Source: an uncultured Porphyromonadaceae bacterium
Lineage (GTDB): Bacteria > Bacteroidota > Bacteroidia > Bacteroidales > Muribaculaceae
Assembly (NCBI GenBank): GCA_947573485.1
Contig: CANPGB010000002.1
Location: forward strand, 119,681 to 183,680
Reading direction: 5' to 3'
DNA length: 64,000 nucleotides
Shown here piece after piece: positions 25,824 to 34,838 of this stretch. A program made the translations under genes and the position numbers. Every line of letters starts with the position of its first letter. The first letter of the stretch is position 1. Below the pieces are notes generated by a model. It was not told where the DNA came from and did not search any database. It was given only the letters and a program-made list of their open reading frames with translations.

Positions 25824-25893
25824 TGCCTTGGAAGGATTCGAACCCTCACAGGCGGAACCAGAATCCGACGTGCTACCATTACACCACAAGGCA
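25824..25893 (-). tRNA. tRNA-Gln (anticodon CUG)
   Basis: On the minus strand the acceptor arms TGCCTTG and CAAGGCA pair fully, the D-arm contains AATGGTAGC, the anticodon loop is TTCTGGT with anticodon CTG (Gln, codon CAG), and the T-arm GGGTTCGAATCC is canonical. No CCA is encoded. It has its own promoter (25917-25948) and terminator. The anticodon stem has one T-C mismatch at the 27-43 position. Confidence 0.92.
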
Positions 25894-25916
25894 AGGTGTT
25901 TTTCTCATTTGCGGTG

Positions 25917-25948
25917 CAAAGTTACGGCCTATTTTTTGATTGTGCAAA
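25917..25948 (-). promoter_or_regulatory. Promoter of tRNA-Gln
   Basis: Minus strand TTTG (25948-25945), 20-base spacer, TAACTTTG (25924-25917). The same -7 box as the invertible promoter. Start of transcription would be about 15 bases before the mature 5' end. Confidence 0.8.
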
Positions 25949-25993
25949 TTTTTGAGCAACTTTTTTCAATATTTTTTCACTCGTTTTTGCTTA

Positions 25994-26578
25994 TCATTTG
26001 ATTATCAGCTCATCGAGCTCGCGCTTCGGAACGTGATGAATTTCATCAGCAGTACGGTAGTATCGGATATCATCGGGCGATGTCATCTTTTCGAGCACAA
26101 TTTTTTCGGCCGGATAGCCCAGCGCGAGCACATAAAGGGGCTTGAAATGCTCCGGGAGTGTCAGAACGAAAGCAAGCTCGGCCGTCTTGAACGATTTTAT
26201 TATACAGGCACCAATGCCCAGGGCACGGGCGCCAAGGGTTATCGCTTGCAGTTGCAGACCGTCGTCGCACAGGCAGTTTGCGGTGAGGCGCGTGTCGAGG
26301 CACTGCACGAGGTATGCCGCAGGGCGTTCGCCATCGTCCGGACCGGGCCAGTCGGAAAGATAGCCGGCCCATGCGGTGAGCGGAAATACAGCCTCACACT
26401 CTGCCGGGGTGTACACCGGGCGGTAGCGCAAGGGTTGCAGGTTGCGGCCCGAGGCACAATAGCGGGTGAGGTCTACGAGAGCGCGGAGAGTGTCTGCGTC
26501 TATCGGTCGCGACTGCTCGAAGCGGCGCACGCTGCGATCGGCTTCGAGCAGTTGTCTGAGTTCGTTGAATCGGTCCAT
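25994..26578 (-). CDS. Nitroreductase-family flavoprotein
   Basis: 194 residues. The N-terminus DRSVRRFEQSRPIDADTLRALVDLTRYCASGRNLQPLRY is the FMN-binding start of nitroreductases (RSxRxF, then SxxNxQPxRF-like), and ALGIGACIIKSF matches the second half of the fold. Probably an NAD(P)H-dependent reductase of unknown substrate. It is the last gene of a minus-strand run, 2 bases after the HU-LysM gene. Two cysteines flank a DTRLTANCLCDDGL loop where many family members have none. Confidence 0.8.
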   Translation of the reverse strand: MDRFNELRQLLEADRSVRRFEQSRPIDADTLRALVDLTRYCASGRNLQPLRYRPVYTPAECEAVFPLTAWAGYLSDWPGPDDGERPAAYLVQCLDTRLTANCLCDDGLQLQAITLGARALGIGACIIKSFKTAELAFVLTLPEHFKPLYVLALGYPAEKIVLEKMTSPDDIRYYRTADEIHHVPKRELDELIIK

Positions 26579-26580
26579 GG

Positions 26581-27687
26581 TCAGTTGCCGTATTTGCGGT
26601 TAAGTTCCTGGCGCAGGAGTTCGGCTTTGCGTGTTGTCTCCTTCTCGGTAGGCTCGGCGAACGACGAGAGCTCAGGGATGAGCACACGTGTGCCCGGACT
26701 TATGCGGTTGGGGTTAGAGAGCTTGTCGGCGTTGGCCTGATAGATAAATACCCAATAGCCGCTCTTACCATAGTATTTGCGTGCCATTGTGGCAAGGTAG
26801 TTGCTTGCCGACACTGTGTCGTACACAGGCTCTTTGGCCGCAGGTGCAGGTGCCGCAGGCGTGGGCTCGGGCTCCACAGCAGGCGCGGCAGCGGCTTGAG
26901 GCTCGTTGGCAGCAGCGATGTCTTCAACCGCCACCTCTTCGATTATGGCAACGGTATCGGCAGGCGCCGGAGTTTCGATGCTCTCTTCAATAAACGGTGT
27001 CGTGTCGCTGTCATCGTCGGCGGTGGCAAGCAGGGCTGCCAGGAAGCCGATAAGACCGCCCAACACTATAATGGCACCGCCTATCAGCCATAGTTTGCTG
27101 TTGCCACCCTCGGGCTTGACTTCGGCTTTTGCTTCGGCTTCGGGATATACTTCAGCGACTTCTTCAGCAACTTCGGGCTCGAAAGCTGAGGGTGCGGGCA
27201 CAGGGTCGTGCACGATATTGATTGTCTCTTCAATATCTTCGCGTATCACCACAGGCTCAGTGGCTGCCGCAGGCACGGGCTCTGACTCGGGTGCAGGCTC
27301 CGGTTCAGGTTCGGGCGCAGGCTCTGAGGCAGGCTCAGGAGCGGCGACAGCAACCGGGGCTGCCGGTTCGGCTTCTTTATTGTCGACTTCCGAAAAATCG
27401 ACACCATCGGCAAGCTCCACGGGTTCAAACATTTCAAATGGCGCGTTAATTTCCTTTGCAAGCGCTGCGTCAGGCATGAAAGCCACCTTTACGGGCGCGC
27501 CCGGCTCGATACCGGCCACAGGGCGGAAAGTGCCTATACCGCGCACCGTCACCGTCTCGCCATGTATCAGGGCCTCCTCAACGGTAGCGAAGAAAGAGCG
27601 GAGAAAGCGGCGCGACGTCGTAGTATCGCATCCGGCCACTTTGGCCAGACGGAGAATAAGCTGCGAGAGGGTTATGGTGTTATTCAT
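26581..27687 (-). CDS. HU-domain protein with transmembrane segment and C-terminal LysM domain
   Basis: 368 residues: residues 1-85 form an HU/IHF-like DNA-binding domain (LSQLILRLAKVAGCD..., GIGTFRPV), 103-195 a Pro/Glu/Ala-rich linker (PEPEPEPAPESEP), 198-220 one transmembrane helix (LWLIGGAIIVLGGLIGFLAALL), 221-285 an acidic Ala/Pro linker and 288-338 a LysM peptidoglycan-binding domain (YDTVSASNYLATMARKYYG...NPNRISPGTRVLIPE). By topology the HU part is cytoplasmic and LysM periplasmic, so the protein could link DNA to the cell wall (inference). It overlaps the upstream HU gene by 8 bases. Confidence 0.85.
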   Translation of the reverse strand: MNNTITLSQLILRLAKVAGCDTTTSRRFLRSFFATVEEALIHGETVTVRGIGTFRPVAGIEPGAPVKVAFMPDAALAKEINAPFEMFEPVELADGVDFSEVDNKEAEPAAPVAVAAPEPASEPAPEPEPEPAPESEPVPAAATEPVVIREDIEETINIVHDPVPAPSAFEPEVAEEVAEVYPEAEAKAEVKPEGGNSKLWLIGGAIIVLGGLIGFLAALLATADDDSDTTPFIEESIETPAPADTVAIIEEVAVEDIAAANEPQAAAAPAVEPEPTPAAPAPAAKEPVYDTVSASNYLATMARKYYGKSGYWVFIYQANADKLSNPNRISPGTRVLIPELSSFAEPTEKETTRKAELLRQELNRKYGN

Positions 27688-27958
27688 TTCTCAATCGTTT
27701 TTGGAGCATTGCGCCTGCGTTGAACTCAAGTACTATTTCGGGCGGCACAAGCATGCGTCGGCCGGTGGAGAGGTCGGTGCGCACTTCCTCGTTGTGCTTC
27801 ACGGGCACAAAGGTGCCGAAGGTGGGTATGGCCACGCTGTCGAGAGCCGACGCCGATTCGCGGAGCACCACGGCAAGGGCGTCGGTGAGGGCGTCGATGT
27901 CGGCTGCCGGGCGACCGGTGGCGGCGGCGAGGCGGGTTCTGAGATTCTTATAATCCAT
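27680..27958 (-). CDS. HU-family DNA-binding protein, short
   Basis: 92 residues of the HU/IHF fold: [34 protein letters not shown] (helices 1-2), then [36 protein letters not shown] (beta arms). It lacks the usual C-terminal basic helix. Start overlaps the umuC stop by 11 bases and its end overlaps the HU-LysM gene by 8, suggesting the three are coexpressed; this protein could be the partner subunit of the membrane-anchored HU. Confidence 0.85.
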   Translation of the reverse strand: MDYKNLRTRLAAATGRPAADIDALTDALAVVLRESASALDSVAIPTFGTFVPVKHNEEVRTDLSTGRRMLVPPEIVLEFNAGAMLQKRLRNE

Positions 27959-29243
27959 TTCTTTGAAAATTCACTTTAATAATATCGTCGATACGCGTTG
28001 TGAAGAGCTGCGAGCGCTTCTCGCAGCGGGCGTGGCTCTCCACGGGCATATATGAGGCAATATGTATACTGTCGTTGCTGAGCGACGATGCGTTTATGGC
28101 ATCGACAGCCTGCATGAGGCGTCGCCGCCGCTCACGGTCGGCCGGGTCGCCGAAGAGCGAGTGCTGCGCATGTTGCGCGCTGCAGAGCTCGCTTATGTGG
28201 ATACCGGCACGCTTGTAGCCGTAACCCTTGCGGTATACGGCGCGCAGAGCCTCGGTGGCAGCCTCGGCTATGGCCATGGTGTCGTTTGCAGGCTCGGGCA
28301 GAGGGCGGTAGGCCGATGCCGAGTACTGCGGCAGGTCGGGCCTGTGCATATTGGTCTGGATAAACACCGAGAGGCCTGCTGCAGCGGCTCCTCGCTCGCG
28401 CAGATGTCGCGATATGATCGTGGCGAAGAGCCCTATTGCCGACTCGAGTTTGCCATACTCGGCAATATCGGTGGCAAAGGAGCGCGAGCAGCACATCTGC
28501 TTCTGCAGCGGGGTATCGGGGCCATTGTCGATAGTATCGATGTCTATGCACGAGCAACCGTTGAGCTCCTGCCACGTGCGCACGCCTGTGATGTTGAGAA
28601 TCTTCTCCACATCCTCGCGCGAACGGTCGGCAAGATGCACCGCGTGGGTTATACCATAGGGAGCAAGACGCTTCACAAGTCGGCGTCCTATGCCCCACAC
28701 ATCGCCAATCTCGGTGAGCTCGAGCGCGCGGCGGCGCCTGTACTCATTATCTATGGCGCACACACATCGGTACGCCGAATATTTCTTGGCGAAACGCGAG
28801 GCTATCTTGGCCAGAGTTTTGGTAGTTGCGATTCCGAGCGATGTGGGCACACCCACGTCGCGCCTTATGCGTCGCACTATCTCGCGCCCGGCAGCCACGA
28901 CTTCGGCGTCAGGCCATATGTTGAAGTCTATGAAGCACTCATCGATAGAGTACACCTTCACCGAGCCGGTTATGGCCGCCACGGTAGTCATCACGCGGTT
29001 CGAGATATCGCCGTAGAGGCGGTGGTTGCCCGAGAGCACCGCCACATTTGAGCGCTCGCACAGCTCCTTTACCTGGAAATAGGGGTTACCGCGCCGCAGC
29101 CCCAGAGCCTTGGCCTCGTTGGAGAGCGCCACTATGCAACCGTCGTTGTTGCTCAGCACCACCACGGGCACAGTGCGCAGGCGAGGGTTGAAGATACGCT
29201 CGCACGATACGAAAAAATTATTGCAGTCGATGAGGCCTACCAT
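27948..29243 (-). CDS. umuC: DNA polymerase V-type Y-family polymerase
   Basis: 431 residues: [18 protein letters not shown] (catalytic Asp6), SIDECFIDF (catalytic Asp-Glu, about 105-113), helix-hairpin-helix region around [16 protein letters not shown], and the UmuC-specific C-terminal domain (DUF4113-like, [22 protein letters not shown]). Error-prone lesion bypass with UmuD, encoded 15 bases upstream. No SOS box of a known type is visible. Confidence 0.93.
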   Translation of the reverse strand: MVGLIDCNNFFVSCERIFNPRLRTVPVVVLSNNDGCIVALSNEAKALGLRRGNPYFQVKELCERSNVAVLSGNHRLYGDISNRVMTTVAAITGSVKVYSIDECFIDFNIWPDAEVVAAGREIVRRIRRDVGVPTSLGIATTKTLAKIASRFAKKYSAYRCVCAIDNEYRRRRALELTEIGDVWGIGRRLVKRLAPYGITHAVHLADRSREDVEKILNITGVRTWQELNGCSCIDIDTIDNGPDTPLQKQMCCSRSFATDIAEYGKLESAIGLFATIISRHLRERGAAAAGLSVFIQTNMHRPDLPQYSASAYRPLPEPANDTMAIAEAATEALRAVYRKGYGYKRAGIHISELCSAQHAQHSLFGDPADRERRRRLMQAVDAINASSLSNDSIHIASYMPVESHARCEKRSQLFTTRIDDIIKVNFQRNGL

Positions 29244-29258
29244 TACCGCCGGGGGCTG

Positions 29259-29726
29259 TCAGGCCATGTTTTTGCGCCTCGCGCGCGGGCGCCGGTTATT
29301 CTTTATGGTGTGCGTCACCACGCCCCACACCTCAAAGCGGCAGTCGGGAGTCACAAGTATGGGGTCGAACGACTCGTTGGAAGGAATGAGCCACACCGCA
29401 CCGGGGGTGAGATGTATGCGTTTGAGCGTGAAATCGCCGTCGACGCAGCACACCGCAAGGTCGCCGTCGGCAGGCTCGAGCGAACGGTCGATAACGAGAA
29501 TATCGCCGGGGTCTATGCCTTCGCCCGACATGGAGTCGCCGCTGACACGCCCGTAGAAAGTGGCCGCAGGATGCTTCACTATCTCGCGGTTGAGGTCGAT
29601 ATACTCATTTATATAATCCTGCGCGGGCGAGGGGAAGCCGGCCTGTATGCCTCCGTCGGCATAGGGCAGCGGCAGTTCCGAACTTATGTCGGGAATAAAT
29701 ATGGTGAGGGTAGTCGTGCGTTTCAC
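29259..29726 (-). CDS. umuD: UmuD-like S24 peptidase, translesion polymerase subunit
   Basis: 155 residues with Ser65 in GRVSGDSMSGEGI and Lys102 in FTLKRIHL forming the LexA-type catalytic dyad, and an Ala29-Gly30 cleavage site (IQAGFPSPA). After RecA-stimulated self-cleavage it activates UmuC. A basic tail (KNNRRPRARRKNMA) extends the C-terminus beyond the usual fold. Forms an umuDC pair. Confidence 0.93.
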   Translation of the reverse strand: MKRTTTLTIFIPDISSELPLPYADGGIQAGFPSPAQDYINEYIDLNREIVKHPAATFYGRVSGDSMSGEGIDPGDILVIDRSLEPADGDLAVCCVDGDFTLKRIHLTPGAVWLIPSNESFDPILVTPDCRFEVWGVVTHTIKNNRRPRARRKNMA

Positions 29727-29758
29727 TGCAGGAGAGAATGAGTGGGGTTAAGAAGAGC

Positions 29759-30748
29759 CTACCACACCGTGTCGGCTACGGCATAGCGCGGGCGGCGCTT
29801 CACTTCGGAGAATATCTTGCCTATATACTCGCCTATTATGCCAAGGGCTATGAGCACGAGGCTGCCAAGGAACCACACCGAAAGCATAAGCGACGACCAG
29901 CCCGAGATAGCGCGCCCCTGGAAGTGCGACACCAGTACCCACACCCCAACCACGATGTCGAGCAGGAGCAGTATGAGGCCGATGATGAATATGAGGCGCA
30001 TGGGGCGTGCCGAGAAAGAGGTTATGCCGTCGATCGACGTGCTCAGAAGCTTGCCAAACGAGTACTTGGTGCTCCCGGCCGTACGTTCCTGGCGGTCATA
30101 TTTCACAATCTCGTAGCGGAGGCCTATGTGGCGCATGAGCCCGCGGAGGTAGAGATTCGTCTCGCCGTATTCGCTGAGGCAGTCGAGAGCCTTGCGGTCC
30201 ATGAGGCGGAACTCCGAGTGGTCGTATATGGTGTCGAGCCCGAGGTTCTTCTGCAGGCGGTAGAAGGCGCGTGCCGAGTTGCGCTTGAACCAGCTGTCGG
30301 TCTTGCGCGAGGCTCTCACACCGTACACAATGTCGGCCCCCTCGTTGTATGCCCTCACCATATCGAGAATGGCTTCGGGAGAATCCTGAAGGTCGGCGTC
30401 CACTGTTATTGCGGCGTCGCAATGCTCACGCACAGTCATCAGCCCGGCAAAGAGCGCGTTCTGCTGCCCTCGGTTGTGAGCCAGCGATATACCTTTGATA
30501 ACAGGGTACGAGCGGTGCAGGCGCTGTATCAGATACCAGGTATTATCGGCGCTGCCATCGTTCACAAAAAGGATAAAGCTCTCCGGCGAGGCAAGACCGC
30601 TCTCGGCGAGCCTGCGCACGACATCCACAAACACCGGCGCCGTTACCGGCAGAGCATCCTCTTCGTTGTAGCACGGCACGACAAGTGCTATCACAGGGCG
30701 CGCGGGGCGCTCTGCGACAGCATGTCGGTTTATCGTCGTGTCGGCCAT
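29759..30748 (-). CDS. Membrane-associated family 2 glycosyltransferase (DPMS/GtrB-like)
   Basis: 329 residues. GT-A domain with VIALVVPCYNEEDALPV, NDGSADNTW, ITVDADLQDSPEAI (DxD site, about 113-126) and RKTDSWFKRNSARAFYRL, followed by two membrane helices (about 245-268 and 280-305). This is the layout of undecaprenyl- or dolichyl-phosphate glucosyl/mannosyl transferases. It probably makes a lipid-phosphate sugar for a periplasmic modification. Located between proS and umuD with short gaps; no functional link is apparent. Confidence 0.85.
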   Translation of the reverse strand: MADTTINRHAVAERPARPVIALVVPCYNEEDALPVTAPVFVDVVRRLAESGLASPESFILFVNDGSADNTWYLIQRLHRSYPVIKGISLAHNRGQQNALFAGLMTVREHCDAAITVDADLQDSPEAILDMVRAYNEGADIVYGVRASRKTDSWFKRNSARAFYRLQKNLGLDTIYDHSEFRLMDRKALDCLSEYGETNLYLRGLMRHIGLRYEIVKYDRQERTAGSTKYSFGKLLSTSIDGITSFSARPMRLIFIIGLILLLLDIVVGVWVLVSHFQGRAISGWSSLMLSVWFLGSLVLIALGIIGEYIGKIFSEVKRRPRYAVADTVW

Positions 30749-30759
30749 GGCTCAGGCCA

Positions 30760-32241
30760 TTAATAGTTACGTGCGATAATCACACGGCGCTTCGAGGGCT
30801 TGCCGGTGACCATGCAGACGCCGGGAGTATCGTCGCCGTCGAGAGGTATGCAGCGTATAGTTGCCTTGGTCTCGGCTTTGATGAGCTCCTCGGTTTCGGT
30901 GGTACCGTCCCAGTGGCAGAGGAAGAAACCGCCGTCTTCAATCTTCTCCTTAAATTCATCGTAGCTGTCGCACACGTAGGTCTGTGCCTTACGCATTGCG
31001 AGGGCTTTCTGGTAGATGTTATCCTGAATCTCTTCAAGGAGGCTGTTGATATAGTCGGCGATACCGGCCAGGGGAGCATTGTGCTTCTCAAGGGTATCGC
31101 GGCGCATGATTTCAACCTCACCTTTCTCAAGGTCGCGGGCACCTACCACTACACGCACGGGCACACCCTTGAGCTCGTAGTCGGCAAACTTGAAGCCGGG
31201 GCGCTTGTTGTCGGCGTCGTCGTATTTCACCGAGATTCCAAGCTGACCGAGGCGCTCTACAATAGGCATCACGCTCTCGGTAATGGTGGCGAGCTGCTCG
31301 GCGTTCTTGTAGATAGGGATGATAACCACCTGGATAGGAGCGAGGTGCGGCGGAAGCACGAGGCCGTTGTCGTCGGAGTGGGTCATGATGAGCGCACCCA
31401 TAAGGCGGGTCGACACGCCCCAGGAGTTAGCCCACACATATTCGGGCTTGTTATCCTTGTTGGCGAAGGTAACGTCGAAAGCCTTGGCGAAGTTCTGGCC
31501 GAGGTTATGCGAGGTACCGGCCTGCAGAGCCTTGCCGTCCTGCATCATAGCCTCTATGGTGTAGGTGTTGAGGGCGCCGGCGAAACGCTCGTTGGCGGTC
31601 TTAACACCAATCTGCACAGGCATGGCCATGTAGCGGCGGGCAAATTCGGCGTAGAGCTTAATCATCTGCACGGTGCGCGCCTCCGACTCCTCGGCGGTGG
31701 CATGGGCGCAGTGGCCTTCCTGCCAGAGGAACTCCGAAGTACGCAGGAACATGCGCGTGCGCATCTCCCAACGCATAACATTGGCCCACTGGTTGCAGAG
31801 CACGGGCAGGTCGCGCCAGCTGTGAATCCAGTTTTTATATGTACCCCAGATAATGGTCTCGGAAGTAGGGCGCACAATGAGCTCTTCTTCCAGACGGGCT
31901 TCGGGGTCGACAATCACACCCGTTCCGTTGGGGTCGTTCTTGAGGCGGTAGTGGGTAACCACGGCACATTCCTTGGCGAAGCCCTCAACGTGCTCGGCCT
32001 CGCGGCAGAGGAACGATTTGGGAATAAGCAGCGGGAAATAAGCGTTCTGCACGCCCGTTTCCTTGAACATGCGGTCGAGCGTCTGCTGCATTTTTTCCCA
32101 TATGGCATAGCCGTAGGGCTTGATTACCATGCAACCGCGCACAGCCGACTGCTCGGCGAGGTCGGCCTTAACAACGAGTTCGTTATACCACTGCGAGTAA
32201 TTCTCGCTTCGTTTTGTAAGATTCTTGAGTTCTGTTGCCAT
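30760..32241 (-). CDS. proS: Prolyl-tRNA synthetase
   Basis: 493 residues, class II synthetase of the archaeal/eukaryote-like short ProS type (no internal editing domain). Motif 2 region [21 protein letters not shown] and the C-terminal ProRS zinc-binding-like domain ([18 protein letters not shown] end) are recognisable. Charges tRNA-Pro. Length is normal for this type, which is usual in Bacteroidetes. Its start is 11 bases after the DUF3127 gene's stop. Confidence 0.95.
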   Translation of the reverse strand: MATELKNLTKRSENYSQWYNELVVKADLAEQSAVRGCMVIKPYGYAIWEKMQQTLDRMFKETGVQNAYFPLLIPKSFLCREAEHVEGFAKECAVVTHYRLKNDPNGTGVIVDPEARLEEELIVRPTSETIIWGTYKNWIHSWRDLPVLCNQWANVMRWEMRTRMFLRTSEFLWQEGHCAHATAEESEARTVQMIKLYAEFARRYMAMPVQIGVKTANERFAGALNTYTIEAMMQDGKALQAGTSHNLGQNFAKAFDVTFANKDNKPEYVWANSWGVSTRLMGALIMTHSDDNGLVLPPHLAPIQVVIIPIYKNAEQLATITESVMPIVERLGQLGISVKYDDADNKRPGFKFADYELKGVPVRVVVGARDLEKGEVEIMRRDTLEKHNAPLAGIADYINSLLEEIQDNIYQKALAMRKAQTYVCDSYDEFKEKIEDGGFFLCHWDGTTETEELIKAETKATIRCIPLDGDDTPGVCMVTGKPSKRRVIIARNY

Positions 32242-32252
32242 ATGCGCCTTGA

Positions 32253-32627
32253 TTAGAACGGAAATTCATCATCACCACCACCGGGTACTGCAGGAGGAGG
32301 GGGCACGGCGCCGGGGGCGGCGGCAGCGGCGGCAGGTGCGGGAGCGGCAGCGCCGGGAGCCTCTACATCGGCACGCCAGCAGCGGATGTCGGTAAACCAC
32401 TTGCCGTTCCACTCGCGGCTCTCGATGTCGAAGTACACAGTAGCCACATCGCCAACCTTGAGGTTGATCTTATCGGCATTGTCGCCGAAGCAGGTGAAAG
32501 CCACGCGGCGGGGGAACTGCCCCTCGGTGTTCTCGAGCACATATTCTTTTTTCTTCCACGCGTTACCGGCTTTGGAGACGCCGCTCGTCTCGGGAAGCGC
32601 GTAGATGATTGTTCCTTTGATTTCCAT
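32253..32627 (-). CDS. DUF3127 OB-fold protein
   Basis: Starting at ATG 32627 ([33 protein letters not shown]) the protein has about 124 residues. The core to residue about 93 is the DUF3127 domain, an OB-like fold found almost only in Bacteroidetes ([36 protein letters not shown]), followed by a Pro/Ala-rich flexible tail ending in DDEFPF. The acidic tip after a flexible tail recalls single-strand-binding proteins, but function is not established. An in-frame upstream start at 32690 would precede the likely promoter and is rejected. Confidence 0.85.
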   Translation of the reverse strand: MEIKGTIIYALPETSGVSKAGNAWKKKEYVLENTEGQFPRRVAFTCFGDNADKINLKVGDVATVYFDIESREWNGKWFTDIRCWRADVEAPGAAAPAPAAAAAAPGAVPPPPAVPGGGDDEFPF

Positions 32628-32659
32628 TGTGTAATGTTTGTTTATGAGTATATTTTTGG

Positions 32660-32691
32660 CAAAGTTACTGCTTTTTTTCGGCCCGCACAAG
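32660..32691 (-). promoter_or_regulatory. Probable promoter of the DUF3127-proS run
   Basis: Minus strand TAACTTTG (32667-32660) with CTTG (32691-32688, one mismatch to TTTG) 20 bases upstream. Transcription start about 32653, 26 bases before the ATG at 32627. A facing -7-like TATTTTTG on the plus strand (32715-32722) probably serves the gene at 32766. Confidence 0.6.
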
Positions 32692-32765
32692 CCTTATCTC
32701 TGCAAAATATTTTCTATTTTTGCACCCGATTTATCATACTTATCATTCAACCACATTTTACTATC

Positions 32766-34337
32766 ATGAAATTCAAAACATTGTGCATGTGCGCACTCGC
32801 TGCGGCCTCGGCTTCGGGCCTTGCCGCACAGGAACAGCGCCTCATCGAGACACGTGCATTCTACTCCACCAACGCCGGTGAGGCGGTGGGAAAACCGGCT
32901 TCAATAGCCATCGACGGAGAATTTAACGACTGGACCGACGACATGATCGTCACCACCGGCGGTGCAAACGACCAGTGCAACGCCTTCCACGGCAGCCACG
33001 AGAACTGCGTGCTCGACCTCTACGCAGTATACGCGGCCTGGGACGACGCCAACCTCTACATCGCCTGGCAGATGTGCAACACCGGCGACACCTGGGCACG
33101 CCCCGGCGACGGCCCCCTCACCGACGGCGGACGCGTAGGCGACGTTCCTCTTATCGTGGCGCTCAGCGTCGACCCCGCATCTACGGCACTGACAGGCAAA
33201 CTCACCGACGGCCGCTTCATATGGGGTGAGGCCTCGAGCGGCGTGACTTTCACAAGCCACGTCGACCACCTCTTCTTCATGAGCGGAAAACCCGGCCTCG
33301 GCGACCCCGCGATGTTCACCGCCGTCGACGCCGCCGGTAACACCGACTACGGCAAAGGCTGCCGTACCTTCAGAACTTCGGGCGTGAAATATGCTATGAA
33401 AGAAGGCTTCGCTCCCTCGCACCTCTGGCGACAGAAAACAGCAGCCGACTGGGCCGATGCAACCACCCTCATTTCCGACCCCTCGATTGTAAACAACATC
33501 TACGACGCCGAGAACTACGACAACCTCTTCGGCGACACACCCAACCCCGACCTCAAGCCCCACGATACCTCTTTCGACTCTTTCTACGAAATGAGCATAC
33601 CCCTCTCGGAGCTCGGAATCGACCGCGCATGGCTCGAAGCAAACGGCATTGGCGTGCGCGTAGTGGCATCGCGTGGCGAATCGGGCATCGACTGCCTGCC
33701 CTTCGACCCCTCGATGGTCGACAACGTATTTGAAATATACGGCAAAGACGACTCCACATCGCACGAGAAAGACGACATCGACAACATAACCTACGAGCTC
33801 GCCTCCGTAGGCAAGATGCGCACAGGCACCGTCACTCCCCTCCCCATTCCTACGCCCACTCCCGACCCCGAGCCCACTCCCGACCCCACTCCCGGCCCCG
33901 TGACCGACGGCAACTACACCGTATATTACGATAACTCAGCCACAGCATGGGGTGCCGTCTTCACCTGGATATGGGACGCCGCCGACAGCAACCGCAACTA
34001 TACCGGCGGCACCTGGCCCGGAACAGCCATGACAGCCGACCCCGCAACCGGTTACTACAAATACTCCTTCCAGTGCGACAGCACCGCACCCAAACTCATG
34101 TGCATCTTCAACCCCGGCGGCGACAACGGCAAGACCGTAGACCTCGACCTCGTAAATCGCGGCATATACACACAGGCCGGTTTCTCGGGTCAGTACGTAT
34201 CGGCCGTCGCTGAAATCAACGCCGCCGAAGAGCTCCCCGCCGAGTACTTCAACCTCCAGGGCATGCCCGTGAGCAAGCCCGAGAGCGGCATATACATCGA
34301 GCGCCGCGGCAACTCGGTGCGCAAGGTAGTTTTTTAA
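32766..34337 (+). CDS. Secreted multi-domain carbohydrate-binding protein with CBM26-like module
   Basis: 523 residues from ATG 32766; a signal peptide (MKFKTLCMCALAAASASGLAAQ) marks the start. A large N-terminal domain (SIAIDGEFNDWTDDMIV..., about 35-360) resembles CBM9/DOMON-like beta-sandwiches; a linker of Pro/Thr/Asp repeats (PTPTPDPEPTPDPTPGP, about 360-380) follows; then a starch-binding-module-26-like domain (YTVYYDNSATAWGAVFTWIW...GGTWPGTAMT, about 385-480). The last 35 residues (YFNLQGMPVSKPESGIYIERRGN) match the tail of the protein at 36870. Probably a surface or extracellular alpha-glucan binder; no catalytic domain is seen. Confidence 0.7.
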   Translation: MKFKTLCMCALAAASASGLAAQEQRLIETRAFYSTNAGEAVGKPASIAIDGEFNDWTDDMIVTTGGANDQCNAFHGSHENCVLDLYAVYAAWDDANLYIAWQMCNTGDTWARPGDGPLTDGGRVGDVPLIVALSVDPASTALTGKLTDGRFIWGEASSGVTFTSHVDHLFFMSGKPGLGDPAMFTAVDAAGNTDYGKGCRTFRTSGVKYAMKEGFAPSHLWRQKTAADWADATTLISDPSIVNNIYDAENYDNLFGDTPNPDLKPHDTSFDSFYEMSIPLSELGIDRAWLEANGIGVRVVASRGESGIDCLPFDPSMVDNVFEIYGKDDSTSHEKDDIDNITYELASVGKMRTGTVTPLPIPTPTPDPEPTPDPTPGPVTDGNYTVYYDNSATAWGAVFTWIWDAADSNRNYTGGTWPGTAMTADPATGYYKYSFQCDSTAPKLMCIFNPGGDNGKTVDLDLVNRGIYTQAGFSGQYVSAVAEINAAEELPAEYFNLQGMPVSKPESGIYIERRGNSVRKVVF

Positions 34338-34357
34338 ATAACAACCCGACAACTCTT

Positions 34358-34396
34358 AAAACGGCTCCTGGCATTGCGACCAGGGGCCGTTTTATT
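34358..34396 (+). terminator. Rho-independent terminator
   Basis: AAAACGGCTCCTGG, 8-base loop, CCAGGGGCCGTTTTATTT. Strong G/C stem with A/U flanks, 20 bases after the preceding stop codon. Confidence 0.9.
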
Positions 34397-34461
34397 TCCC
34401 GCAGAACAAAGCCGCCGCCAAGGCGTTATGCCATATAAACTCATTTTTATAAAACAACAAT

Positions 34462-34815
34462 ATGGCACAAGATTTTATGATACGCCGCGCCTACGACGCG
34501 GTAACACCCGACGACGGTTTCCGTGTGTACGTTGACCGCCTGTGGCCTCGCGGCCTCTCGCATGAAAAATTTATTTACGACCTTTGGGATAAGGATATAG
34601 CGCCGTCGGCAGAGCTGCGCGAGTGGTTCCATGCCGACCCCGCGAACCGTTGGAACGACTTTGCCGCACGCTATGCCGCCGAACTCGCCCGCAACCCCGC
34701 TCTGCAGGCTCTGAAACTTGCCATTGCGGGCAAACGGAAGGTGACTCTGCTCTACTCCTCGCACGACCCCGTGCATAACAACGCCGTAGTGCTCGAGAAA
34801 GTGCTGAACCCGTAG
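34462..34815 (+). CDS. DUF488 family protein
   Basis: 117 residues with the DUF488 pattern: RVYVDRLWPRGLSHEK near the N-terminus, ELREWFHADPANRWNDFAARYAAEL in the middle and VTLLYSSHDPVHNNAVVL at the end. The family is widespread and uncharacterised; YeaO of E. coli belongs to it. Followed after 23 bases by kup. Confidence 0.85.
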   Translation: MAQDFMIRRAYDAVTPDDGFRVYVDRLWPRGLSHEKFIYDLWDKDIAPSAELREWFHADPANRWNDFAARYAAELARNPALQALKLAIAGKRKVTLLYSSHDPVHNNAVVLEKVLNP

Positions 34816-34838
34816 GCGCCCGCACGCGTTCTTTATTT

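Noticed and set aside
25824..25893. tRNA-Gln as an integration site with the recombinase as its integrase
   Set aside because: I see no direct repeat of the tRNA 3' end near the left side of the capsule locus, and the recombinase is placed next to an invertible promoter, which explains it better.
27240..27345. Short repeated units that might suggest a tandem or CRISPR-like array
   Set aside because: They encode the Pro/Glu/Ala linker of the HU-LysM protein; units are irregular and there are no spacers.
30685..32256. Long plus-strand open frame opposite proS
   Set aside because: Antisense shadow of a clearly identified prolyl-tRNA synthetase; no domain and no start signals.
32628..32690. Upstream start codon for the DUF3127 gene
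   Set aside because: The extension would lie over the promoter -7 box and has no conserved character; the core domain begins at MEIKG.
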